From positions 1 through 33,506 of the forward strand of contig JACQIJ010000060.1 of assembly GCA_016198545.1 (NCBI GenBank): a DNA stretch of 33,506 nt, read 5' to 3'. Numbering within the stretch: the stretch's first letter is position 1; every line of letters begins with the position of its first letter. Below the pieces are notes generated by a model. The model was not told the DNA's origin. It made no database searches and saw only the letters and a program-made list of their open reading frames with translations. Origin of the DNA: Pseudomonadota bacterium (GTDB lineage: Bacteria > Pseudomonadota > Alphaproteobacteria > Micavibrionales > Micavibrionaceae). The position numbers and the translations under genes are program-made. This document shows positions 20,588-28,922 of the stretch, in pieces.

Positions 20588-21460
20588 ATGCATGAAAAAT
20601 CTGCCATAGTCGCAGACATGAATATCGATGCCCGAACCGTGGAAAACGCCATAAAACGCGCACTGGCCGAAGACCTCGGCGGCGGCAGGGACATCACGAC
20701 GGCGGCCGCCATCCCCCCCGGCGCGGCAATGAAGGCCGTCATGCGCGCACGGCGGGAAGGCATATTGTGCGGCGGGGAAATCGCCGCCGCTGCGTTCCGC
20801 GCCGTCGACCCGTCCCTGAAAATCACGGCACACATCAGGGATGGCGGCAAAATCGCGCCGGGGCAGGATATACTGAGCATCGAAGGGCCGGCGGCTTCGA
20901 TCCTGACAGCGGAACGGACGGCGCTGAATTTCGCCACGCATCTTTCGGGCATCTCCACGATGACAGGAAAGTATGTTGAGGCCGTCGCGGGAACGAAGGC
21001 CTCCATTATGTGCACGCGCAAGACGCTGCCCGGCCTGCGCATCTTTCAGAAATACGCGGTCAGATGCGGCGGCGGCCGAAACCACCGCTTCGGGCTTTAC
21101 GATGCAGTTCTTATCAAGGACAACCATATCGCCGCCGCGGGAGGCGTGGGAACAGCCATCGAAAAAGCATTATCCTTCACAGAAAAAAAAGTGAAAATCG
21201 AAGTCGAAGTGGACACAATGGATCAGCTCAAAGAGGCGCTGCAGCACGACATAGACGTTGTTCTTCTGGACAATATGCCCGCCGATATGCTGCGGCTGGC
21301 GGTGAAAATGGCGAAAGGAAAATGCCTGACCGAAGCTTCGGGCGGGATTACCCTTCGAAATGTCCGCGCCGCGGCGCAAACAGGCGTTGACATGATTTCC
21401 ATTGGCGCCCTGACCCACAGCGCGCCCGCGCTCGACATCGGACTGGACACGATCCTTTAG
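20588..21460 (+). CDS. nadC: Nicotinate-nucleotide pyrophosphorylase (carboxylating)
   Basis: 'ILSIEGPAASILTAERTALNFATHLSGIST', 'CTRKTLPGLRIFQKYAVRCGGGRNHRFGLYDAVLIKDNH'. Start ambiguous (20537, 20588 or 20618). Confidence 0.94.
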   Translation: MHEKSAIVADMNIDARTVENAIKRALAEDLGGGRDITTAAAIPPGAAMKAVMRARREGILCGGEIAAAAFRAVDPSLKITAHIRDGGKIAPGQDILSIEGPAASILTAERTALNFATHLSGISTMTGKYVEAVAGTKASIMCTRKTLPGLRIFQKYAVRCGGGRNHRFGLYDAVLIKDNHIAAAGGVGTAIEKALSFTEKKVKIEVEVDTMDQLKEALQHDIDVVLLDNMPADMLRLAVKMAKGKCLTEASGGITLRNVRAAAQTGVDMISIGALTHSAPALDIGLDTIL

Positions 21461-22803
21461 ACCGGCAATTCTATGACAACGCGCAGGCCGCCGCGCGGGC
21501 TGCGTGCCAGGCCGATCCGCCCGCCGTGGCCGTGAACAATATCCTGCGCGATCGGCAGACCCAGCCCCACGCCGCCGGTCGCCGGGTTGCGTGACGGTTC
21601 CCCTCGCACGAAAGGCTTGAAGACTTCCTCATATTGATCCTCAGGGATGCCGGGTCCGTCATCGTCGATGGCAATGGCAATTCCGCTTTCCGTCCGCCGC
21701 GCATTGATCCATGCATGCCGGGCGTATTTGCGCGCATTGCCTGTAATATTCACCAGGCAGCGCTCGAACGCCACGGGCCGCAACTGGATGGATAAATCTC
21801 CCTCAACGGTCAGCTCAACATCCATTCCCTGCCGCCGGGATTTCAGCGCAATATCTTCCATCATCTCGCGCAGATCGGTGCGCACAGCCTGTTCGCCGCC
21901 CTGCCCGCGCGCGAAATCGAGATAGGCATCTATCATACGCTCCATGTCGGCAATGTCCGATTTCAGCGCATCGATATCCGGGCTGTCGCCCATCATGGAC
22001 GCCTGCAGCTTCATACGCGTCAGCGGCGTACGCAAATCGTGGGAGACGCCGGCAAGCATCGCCGTGCGCTGCTGCATCTGGCGGCGGATACGCTCGCGCA
22101 TCTCGAGGAAAGAACGCGCAGCCTGGCGCACCTCCCATGCGCCTTCGGGCTTGAAGGTTGCCGGCACGTCCATTCCGCGCCCGAAGCGGTCGGCGGCGAC
22201 TGCAAGCCGCCGTATCGGCCTTATCTGATTGCGCATGAACAGGATGGCAATCGCCAAAAGAACGATGGATATGCCTATCATCCACAAAAGGAAAATATAG
22301 CCTGAAGAAGAGTACATGCGCCTCTGCGGCATGGAAACATGCAATACGCCGTCTTCAAGCTGTACCGACACCTCCACCCATTTCTCCTGCATGTCGGCAT
22401 GGATTTCGTAAGGGCGGCGCAACTGGGAATCGAGAGCGCGCGCCAAACCTTCGGCCACCCCGGACTTCAGTTTATTGGCGCCGCCCTCCCTGACTCTATC
22501 CTCCAGCAGCTTGCCTTTTTCAAAACTAATTAGAAGGTCAAGCCGGCGGGCGGCATAGCCCGAAACAAGTTTTAGCTCTTTCTCATCGGCATCCCCCTGC
22601 TCTATCTGATCGGCGATGACAGCAATCTCCCCCGCAGCGGCGAAGGAAAGGCGGCTTGTCATCTTGTCCCAGTGCCGGTCGAAGAAGATATAGGTAGAAG
22701 TGACCTGTATAAGCAAAACCGGCGTGATAAGGATCATCAGGGAGCGGCCAAGAAGCGTCCGCGGCATGACTTTTTTCAGCGAAAATCCCATACCGCGCCT
22801 CAA
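21457..22803 (-). CDS. EnvZ-like sensor histidine kinase
   Basis: HAMP plus 'AGVSHDLRTPLTRMKLQASMM', 'GNARKYA', 'IDDDGPGIPEDQYEEVFKPF', 'GVGLGLPIAQDI'. 4 bp ATGA-type overlap with the response regulator. Confidence 0.92.
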   Translation of the reverse strand: MRRGMGFSLKKVMPRTLLGRSLMILITPVLLIQVTSTYIFFDRHWDKMTSRLSFAAAGEIAVIADQIEQGDADEKELKLVSGYAARRLDLLISFEKGKLLEDRVREGGANKLKSGVAEGLARALDSQLRRPYEIHADMQEKWVEVSVQLEDGVLHVSMPQRRMYSSSGYIFLLWMIGISIVLLAIAILFMRNQIRPIRRLAVAADRFGRGMDVPATFKPEGAWEVRQAARSFLEMRERIRRQMQQRTAMLAGVSHDLRTPLTRMKLQASMMGDSPDIDALKSDIADMERMIDAYLDFARGQGGEQAVRTDLREMMEDIALKSRRQGMDVELTVEGDLSIQLRPVAFERCLVNITGNARKYARHAWINARRTESGIAIAIDDDGPGIPEDQYEEVFKPFVRGEPSRNPATGGVGLGLPIAQDIVHGHGGRIGLARSPRGGLRVVIELPV

Positions 22804-23525
22804 ACGCTTTCCACGACAAGGCGGTAGCCCTTGCCGCGCACGGTCTGAAGCCAGCGCGGCTCCCGCGGATTGTCCTCGACCTTACGGCGAAGACGGACAA
22901 CCTGCACATCGATGGTACGCGCGCCAACATCCTCCATTCCGCACAAAACAGCCAGCTTTTCGCGGGTCACTATCCGCCCCGGGCAACTGCCCAGCGCGCG
23001 CAGGAGATTGGCCTCTACCGTCGTCAGGCGCAGGATTTTCCCGCCACGGTCCCGCAACTCATTCAATCCGGGATCGAACAACCAGCCGCCAAACCGGAAC
23101 GGGAGCATCTCTTCCTCGACAACGGGCGGCGGACGCCGTTTCATAATGGAGTGAATCCGCAAGACCAGTTCGCGCGGCTCAAACGGCTTCGGCAGATAGT
23201 CATCAGCCCCCGTTTCAAGGCCGCTTACCCGATCTTCCGCTTCGCCCAGCGCGGTCAGCAACAGCACGGGTACATCGTTCCCTGCCTTGCGAATGGATTT
23301 TGTAAAATCAAGACCGTTTTCTCCTGGCATCATGATATCGACGACCAGCGCATCAAAGGCCAGGCGTTTCATAATTTCCCGCGCGTTTCCGGCATCGGCG
23401 GCCTCGCAGGCGACCATGCCGTTTTCGCCCAGAAAACGGGTCACCAGCGCACGTATCCGATCATCATCGTCGATGACAAGGATATGCGGCGCGCCGGTCA
23501 GATTTCTGTTTTCAAGAGCCTTCAT
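22800..23525 (-). CDS. OmpR-family response regulator
   Basis: Receiver 'ILVIDDDDRIRALV...DALVVDIMMPGENGLD...KPF' and winged-helix 'TIDVQVVRLRRKVEDNPREPRWLQTVRGKGYRLV'. Confidence 0.94.
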   Translation of the reverse strand: MKALENRNLTGAPHILVIDDDDRIRALVTRFLGENGMVACEAADAGNAREIMKRLAFDALVVDIMMPGENGLDFTKSIRKAGNDVPVLLLTALGEAEDRVSGLETGADDYLPKPFEPRELVLRIHSIMKRRPPPVVEEEMLPFRFGGWLFDPGLNELRDRGGKILRLTTVEANLLRALGSCPGRIVTREKLAVLCGMEDVGARTIDVQVVRLRRKVEDNPREPRWLQTVRGKGYRLVVESV

Positions 23526-23574
23526 TTCTGCTTTTATTCATACGACTTTATCATTGCAATAAAAAGAGGTTTTC

Positions 23575-24486
23575 ATGGCTGCGCCCACCCCCCTTATCCC
23601 GTTTGACGACCGCGACGGATACATCTGGCTGGACGGTAAAATGCTGCCCTGGCGCGATGCGAAGCTGCACGTTCTGTCGCACGGGCTGCACTATGGGGGA
23701 AGCGTCTTCGAGGGCGAACGATCCTACGGCGGCAACATCTTCAAACTGCGCGAACACTCGGAAAGGTTTATACGCTCCGGCGACCTGATAGATATGAAAA
23801 TACAAATGAGCGTAAAGGAGATCGAAAACGCCTCACGCGAGGTGCTGGAAGCGAACGAAATCATAGACGGGTATATTCGCCCGATCGCATGGCGCGGCAC
23901 GGAACAGCTCGCCATTTCCGGTCAGCAATGCAAGGTTCATGTCGCCTTCGCCTGCTGGCCGTGGCCAAAATACTTCTTCCCCAAGGGTGGCGAAGGGAAA
24001 GGCATCGCGCTAAAAACATCGAAATGGGTACGGCCCGATCCGCGCTCCATGCCGGTGCAGAGCAAAGCCGCCGGGATCTATATGGTCGGCACGATGGCCA
24101 AGCACGCGGCAGAGCGCGACGGATACGACGACGTGCTGATGCACGATTATAAGGGACGCGTCGCCGAATCATCGGGCTCCAATCTTTTTATCGTAAAAAA
24201 TGGCGCGATGAAGACGCCCGTGCCCGAATGCTTTCTGAACGGCATCACGCGGCAGACGATCATGCAGATGGCAAAGGACATGAAAATCCCGCTTGAGGAA
24301 GGCACAATCATGCCGGAAGACCTGAAAAGCGTTGATGAAATCTTTGTTACCGGAACAGCCGCGGAAGTCACGCCGGTTGGAAAAATAGACGACCGCGAAT
24401 ACGAAACCGGCCCCGTGACCAAACGCCTGATGGAAGCGTATTCGGATCTCGTCCGCGGCAAGGGCGCGAGCACGGCCGCGGCGTAA
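23575..24486 (+). CDS. ilvE: Branched-chain amino acid aminotransferase
   Basis: 'HGLHYGGSVFEGERSYGG', 'SKAAGIYMVGTMAKHAAERDGYDDVLMHD', 'VAESSGSNLFIVKNG', 'EIFVTGTAAEVTPV'. Confidence 0.93.
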   Translation: MAAPTPLIPFDDRDGYIWLDGKMLPWRDAKLHVLSHGLHYGGSVFEGERSYGGNIFKLREHSERFIRSGDLIDMKIQMSVKEIENASREVLEANEIIDGYIRPIAWRGTEQLAISGQQCKVHVAFACWPWPKYFFPKGGEGKGIALKTSKWVRPDPRSMPVQSKAAGIYMVGTMAKHAAERDGYDDVLMHDYKGRVAESSGSNLFIVKNGAMKTPVPECFLNGITRQTIMQMAKDMKIPLEEGTIMPEDLKSVDEIFVTGTAAEVTPVGKIDDREYETGPVTKRLMEAYSDLVRGKGASTAAA

Positions 24487-24533
24487 TTTATCCGGATTGC
24501 TCCGCCGATTCACTTCTCACAGTGACGGGAAGA

Positions 24534-24598
24534 AAAAACCACAGATAGACGCAGATGAGTACGGATAAGCCGTTTATCTGTGTTCATCCGTGGTTTTT
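24534..24598 (+). repeat. Decamer-phased imperfect inverted repeat, likely ilvE (possibly bidirectional) terminator or short mobile repeat
   Basis: AAAAACCACAGATAGACGCAGATGAGT-acggataagcc-GTTTATCTGTGTTCATCCGTGGTTTTT: 27-position stem (20 Watson-Crick, 5 G.U, 2 A.C), 11 nt loop, A-tract and T-tract at the ends; lies between convergent stop codons. Confidence 0.8.
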
Positions 24599-24614
24599 AA
24601 TCGTTTATGTTTTT

Positions 24615-24633
24615 AACGCGGAGAAGCGGAGTG
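24615..24633 (+). repeat. Short purine-rich motif AACGCGGAGAAGCGGAGTG next to the hairpin
   Basis: Directly visible; two near copies of GCGGAG (gcggagaa / gcggagtg). Confidence 0.5.
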
Positions 24634-24656
24634 ATAGAGAAATATGGATTTTTCTT

Positions 24657-25265
24657 TTATTCTTCCCCGCCCGCCTCATCGCCCCAGACGGCTTTTAAAC
24701 GGCCGTCGCGCCCGCACCCGCCGCGGTAATATTTATACTTCCACGGATTTTTGATGTAATAATCCTGGTGGTATTCTTCCGCCGGCCAGAATTTCGCGGC
24801 GGGCAGGATTTTCGTCACTGTTTCTTTTCCAAGCCGCGATTCAATTGCCGCCTTCGACTCTGCGGCAAAACGCTTTTCTTCATCATCCGCGGCAAAAATT
24901 GCGGACGCATATTGATTTCCCTTATCGCAAAACTGCCCTTCGGCATCGAACGGGTCGATGTTGCGCCAAAAAACCTCCAGCAACCGGGCATAGGATATCT
25001 TCGACGAGTCGTACGTTACCTGCACGACTTCCTTGTGCCCCGTGCCACCATCGGACACTTCTTTATAAGTGGGATTTTCCACCCCGCCGCCCGCATAGCC
25101 GGACTGCACATCCGTCACGCCGTCAAGCCGGTCGAACGGATACTCCATGCACCAGAAACAGCCACCGGCGAAAATTGCGGTTTTTAAAGCCGGGCTTTCG
25201 GCGCGCGCTGCCGGCGACAACAGAAAAACCGCCGCCAGAAACATCATGATCAAACGCATAAGCAT
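24657..25265 (-). CDS. msrA: Peptide-methionine (S)-S-oxide reductase MsrA, exported
   Basis: 'AIFAGGCFWCMEYPFDRLDGVTDVQSGYAGG', 'GHKEVVQVTYD', 'EEYHQDYYIKNP'; N-terminal signal peptide. Confidence 0.95.
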   Translation of the reverse strand: MLMRLIMMFLAAVFLLSPAARAESPALKTAIFAGGCFWCMEYPFDRLDGVTDVQSGYAGGGVENPTYKEVSDGGTGHKEVVQVTYDSSKISYARLLEVFWRNIDPFDAEGQFCDKGNQYASAIFAADDEEKRFAAESKAAIESRLGKETVTKILPAAKFWPAEEYHQDYYIKNPWKYKYYRGGCGRDGRLKAVWGDEAGGEE

Positions 25266-25305
25266 GTCCTTTCATTGGAAGCATTCGCGCACAGTTCCCG
25301 GATGG

Positions 25306-25671
25306 TTACCATTTTTTGAATATGAAGAATGCGGCGGCGATGATAAGCCCAAAGCCGACCAGATGGTTCCAGCGCACCGGTTCATGCAGATACCAGACGG
25401 AAAACCCGACAAAAACGATCAGCGTTATGATTTCCTGGATGGTCTTGAGCTGCGCCGCGCTAAACACCGCATGACCGTAACGGTTCGCGGGAACCTGCAG
25501 ACAGTATTCAAAAAATGCGATGCCCCAGCTGATGAGAATGACGATCAGAAGAGGCGCGGCCTTGAATTTCAAATGGCCATACCACGCGAATGTCATGAAA
25601 ACATTCGAACAAACCAGAAGACCGATGGTCATCAGGGGAACAAAAAACGATGACGGCAGCATAAAAAACAC
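25306..25671 (-). CDS. DMT family / DUF486 small membrane protein
   Basis: 'NVFMTFAWYGHLKFK', 'SWGIAFFEYCLQVPANRYGHAVFSAAQLKTIQEIITLIVFVGFSVWYLHEPVRWNHLVGFGLIIAAAFFIFKK'. Confidence 0.88.
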   Translation of the reverse strand: MFFMLPSSFFVPLMTIGLLVCSNVFMTFAWYGHLKFKAAPLLIVILISWGIAFFEYCLQVPANRYGHAVFSAAQLKTIQEIITLIVFVGFSVWYLHEPVRWNHLVGFGLIIAAAFFIFKKW

Positions 25672-25687
25672 CCCCTGGACTCAACGT

Positions 25688-25709
25688 GCGGCATTGTCCC
25701 GAATGCCGC
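25688..25709. promoter_or_regulatory. Perfect inverted repeat GCGGCATT-N6-AATGCCGC, candidate operator
   Basis: 8 bp perfect arms with 6 nt spacer in a divergent intergenic region; overlaps a candidate -35. Confidence 0.55.
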
Positions 25710-25722
25710 CTCTGGATATAAA
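25694..25722 (+). promoter_or_regulatory. Candidate sigma70 promoter (TTGTCC, 17 nt, TATAAA) for the DUF2946-like gene
   Basis: TTGTCC at 25694-25699, 17 nt spacer, TATAAA at 25717-25722; start codon at 25749. Confidence 0.45.
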
Positions 25723-25748
25723 TACTACCAGAATCGATTCGGAGACAT

Positions 25749-26129
25749 ATGCCCGCTATCGTAACGAACAGATTTATTATTCATGCTTTCCTTATAGCCG
25801 CTCTGCTGACGGGCGCGATTTCCCCCGCCTGCAAATTTATCAGGGGGGAAGTAAAATCCGTTATCGAAATATGCACGCTCTACGGCCTGAAAAAAATAGA
25901 ATGGCGCGCCCCCGGCCCTGTCCCGCAAAAAGACGAACAGCATAAGGCCGCGAGTGACTGCGCTTTTTGTTTCGCCTTTGCCAAAATCAAATTCCTTGGC
26001 GCAAAGATTCCGGATGCCACAGCGCCCACGCACGATTACCGCGTTTCTGAACCGGCAGCACGTCCGGAAATCATAAAACTCTATGCTCTGCGGCCCCTGC
26101 CGCCGCGCGGGCCGCCGATCCTCTCCTGA
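25749..26129 (+). CDS. DUF2946-like small cysteine-containing secreted protein
   Basis: N-terminal hydrophobic segment, 'SPACKF', 'EICT', 'DCAFCFAF', C-terminal 'PPRGPP', as I recall for DUF2946-type proteins. Confidence 0.55.
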   Translation: MPAIVTNRFIIHAFLIAALLTGAISPACKFIRGEVKSVIEICTLYGLKKIEWRAPGPVPQKDEQHKAASDCAFCFAFAKIKFLGAKIPDATAPTHDYRVSEPAARPEIIKLYALRPLPPRGPPILS

Positions 26130-26202
26130 TACGCATCTGAAATTTTTTGTTTCAACGGCGGCGCATGCGCGTCAGCCATCACGATCATCATGGAGAGACA
26201 CA

Positions 26203-27012
26203 ATGAAAAAAACTGTAATTTCGCTGGCCGCTATCGCAGCCCTTCTTCCCCTTCCGGCATCGGCGCACAAGGACGAAGCGTTGCATTTCAACCACCCCCT
26301 GACGGCTGAATCCCCGGAAACGGACACGAAACTGCGCGTGGATTACATCTGGCAGAACGCCCCCGGCCATCACGAGGACGACGGCAAGGTCAAGACCCAT
26401 ACGGCGCGGCTGACCGGCGAGTATGCCTTCAGCAGATCGGCGGGAATAGAGGTTTCCGTTCCTTATGTCTGGCGCAGCGAGGAAAGCGGCCCCGACGACA
26501 ATCACACCGGAAACATTCATGCCGCCGTCAAGTTTGTCAGTCATTCGCTGGCGAGCCGGGGCGTTCTGATAGGCGGCGGACTGGAAGTCGGTCTTCCTTC
26601 CGGCGACGAGGAAAAAGGCATAGGATCCGACCATGAAATGGAGGTCGCGCCTTTCCTGATTGGCGGATACAAAACCGGGCGGTTTCAGGCCGTCGCCGCG
26701 GCTGAACTCGGCTTTCCCGTCAACGAAAAAGACGACAACGCCGCGAACAATGAAATCGGCTGGAACATTGCGCTGGGCTGGAGCGCAACGGACGATTTAA
26801 ACCTTTTGCTGGAAGCCGGCGGAGAAAAAGTCAGCGGCGGGGAAGAAGACGGCCATAACGGCGCGAACCTGACCGCCGGCCTGACATGGACTCCGCCCGG
26901 ACACAAAAACCTGATGATCGGGGCCGGGGTCAGTTTTCCCGTTACGGAGGACAAGGAATTCTACGTGCAGCCGATGGTTTCTCTGTTTTACCACTTCCCT
27001 GTAAAACGATAA
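26203..27012 (+). CDS. Putative outer-membrane beta-barrel (MetA-pathway-of-phenol-degradation-like) protein
   Basis: Signal peptide 'LLPLPASA|HKDE'; alternating amphipathic strands; 'GGGLEVGLPSGDEEKGIG', terminal 'VQPMVSLFYHFPVKR'. Start at ATG 26203. Confidence 0.6.
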   Translation: MKKTVISLAAIAALLPLPASAHKDEALHFNHPLTAESPETDTKLRVDYIWQNAPGHHEDDGKVKTHTARLTGEYAFSRSAGIEVSVPYVWRSEESGPDDNHTGNIHAAVKFVSHSLASRGVLIGGGLEVGLPSGDEEKGIGSDHEMEVAPFLIGGYKTGRFQAVAAAELGFPVNEKDDNAANNEIGWNIALGWSATDDLNLLLEAGGEKVSGGEEDGHNGANLTAGLTWTPPGHKNLMIGAGVSFPVTEDKEFYVQPMVSLFYHFPVKR

Positions 27013-27140
27013 TCCGAAAAGACCACCACTCTGCCCGAAAAATTTGGAATCGCAGGGTGGCGGCATCCCGGACGCACATAAGTTGACAGAATTGCGGACG
27101 GCCTCTATGGTACGGGATACGGAAACAGGGGGAGAACGGC

Positions 27141-27578
27141 ATGTTTAAAAAAGCAGCAGAAAGAGGCCTTCTCGCAGCCGGACTGGCCATCGTGTTTACA
27201 GCGACAGCACATGCGGCGCCGGGCATGGAACTTCCGCCGCCCTTTACCTTTGATGGCGCAAACAGGACGTATTTCCTTACGAATTCAAACACGGTAGAGG
27301 AACTCGTTATCCCCGAAACGGAGCATGCGCCGATCAATCTGACACGGTACGATTTCTCAAAAGGCAATGTCGCCTATTTCAAGATCCATAATAACGGAAA
27401 TGAAGTCGATATGGTCCAGATCGCCTCCAAGGGCTTTAACGAAGTCGCTTCCGAATCCGTCCTTCACGCGCTGGTCATGGGCTGCAAAGCCGCGATGGAA
27501 AAAGGCGGAGGCGGCGACAATCCGCACAGGGAAATGTCTGAGAAGTACATTCAGACTCATTGCCAGGGCTTCCACTGA
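27141..27578 (+). CDS. Hypothetical secreted protein
   Basis: 145 aa; signal peptide 'GLAIVFTATAHA|APG'; upstream 'agggggaga' Shine-Dalgarno-like sequence; no family recognised. Confidence 0.6.
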   Translation: MFKKAAERGLLAAGLAIVFTATAHAAPGMELPPPFTFDGANRTYFLTNSNTVEELVIPETEHAPINLTRYDFSKGNVAYFKIHNNGNEVDMVQIASKGFNEVASESVLHALVMGCKAAMEKGGGGDNPHREMSEKYIQTHCQGFH

Positions 27579-27626
27579 GATCATTTGACCATTGATTTTC
27601 AGATGCAGGACTTTTAGGTTCTAGCG

Positions 27627-28922
27627 ATGATACCGCGCTATTCACGCCCCGAAATGACCGCTATATGGGAACCGGAAAACCGGTTCAAAATCTGGCTGGA
27701 AATCGAAACGCTGGCCGCCGAGAAAATGGCGGAGATGGGGACGATCCCGGAAGACGCGCCGAAGGCCTTACGCGCGCGCGGCGGGTTCGACATCGCCCGC
27801 ATCGACGAAATCGAGCGGGAAGTGAAGCACGACGTCATCGCTTTCCTGACCAGCGTCGCGGAGAAGGTTGGTCCGAAAGCGCGGTTCATGCATCAGGGCA
27901 TGACGTCGTCGGACGTTCTGGACACCGCCTTCGCCATGCAGCTGACGCAGGCGGCCGACCTTCTGATAAAGGGCATCGATACGCTGTGCGGCGCGCTTAA
28001 AAAACAGGCGCATGACCACAAGGACACGCTGTGCATCGGGCGCAGCCACGGCATCCACGCGGAGCCGACGACGTTCGGCCTTAAAATGGCCGGACATTAC
28101 GCCGCCTTCCACAGGGCGCGCAAAAGGCTGGAGGCCGCCCGCGCGGATATCGCCACCTGCAAAATCTCGGGCGCGGTCGGGACATATGCCACCGTCGACC
28201 CGTCCGTGGAGGAATATGTCGCGAAGAATCTGGACCTGACACCGGAGACGGCGGCGACGCAAATCATTCCCCGCGACCGGCACGCCATGTTCTTTGCCAC
28301 GCTGGGCGTCATCGCCGCATCCGTCGAAAACCTGGCCACGGAAATCCGCCACCTGCAGCGCACGGAAGTGCGGGAGGCGGAGGAACATTTCGGCAAGGGG
28401 CAAAAAGGATCGTCGGCCATGCCGCACAAGCGCAACCCCGTGCTGTCCGAAAACCTGACGGGCCTGTCGCGCATCGTGCGCGCCGCCGTAACGCCCGCGC
28501 TGGAAAATGTAACGCTGTGGCATGAGCGCGACATATCGCATTCGTCGGTGGAACGCGTGATGGCCCCCGACGCCTGCATCGCGCTGGACTTTGCCCTGAT
28601 GCGCATGGCCAGCGTCATCAACCATCTTCTGGTCTACCCGGATGCGATGAAAGAAAATCTCGAGCGCACCGGCGGCCTCGTCTTTTCCCAGCGGGTCATG
28701 CTGGCCCTGACTCAGACAGGCATCGCGCGCGAAACCGCCTACAAAATCGTCCAGAGCAACGCGATGGAAGTCTGGGAAAGCAACGGCAAAAAGCAATTCC
28801 TTGCCGTTCTCAAAAAGGATGGCGACGTGACGAAGGCACTAGGCAGGGCGCTGGATGAAATTTTCAACTACGACCATTATATCCGCCACGCCGACGCAAT
28901 ATTCGGCAGAGTATTCCGTTGA
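27627..28922 (+). CDS. purB: Adenylosuccinate lyase
   Basis: 'GMTSSDVLDTAFAMQL', 'GRSHGIHAEPTTFGLKM', 'GSSAMPHKRNPVLSENLTGL'. Confidence 0.96.
   Translation: MIPRYSRPEMTAIWEPENRFKIWLEIETLAAEKMAEMGTIPEDAPKALRARGGFDIARIDEIEREVKHDVIAFLTSVAEKVGPKARFMHQGMTSSDVLDTAFAMQLTQAADLLIKGIDTLCGALKKQAHDHKDTLCIGRSHGIHAEPTTFGLKMAGHYAAFHRARKRLEAARADIATCKISGAVGTYATVDPSVEEYVAKNLDLTPETAATQIIPRDRHAMFFATLGVIAASVENLATEIRHLQRTEVREAEEHFGKGQKGSSAMPHKRNPVLSENLTGLSRIVRAAVTPALENVTLWHERDISHSSVERVMAPDACIALDFALMRMASVINHLLVYPDAMKENLERTGGLVFSQRVMLALTQTGIARETAYKIVQSNAMEVWESNGKKQFLAVLKKDGDVTKALGRALDEIFNYDHYIRHADAIFGRVFR

Noticed and set aside
27768-28796. 342 aa minus-strand ORF
   Set aside because: Antisense to purB, which is strongly supported by active-site motifs.
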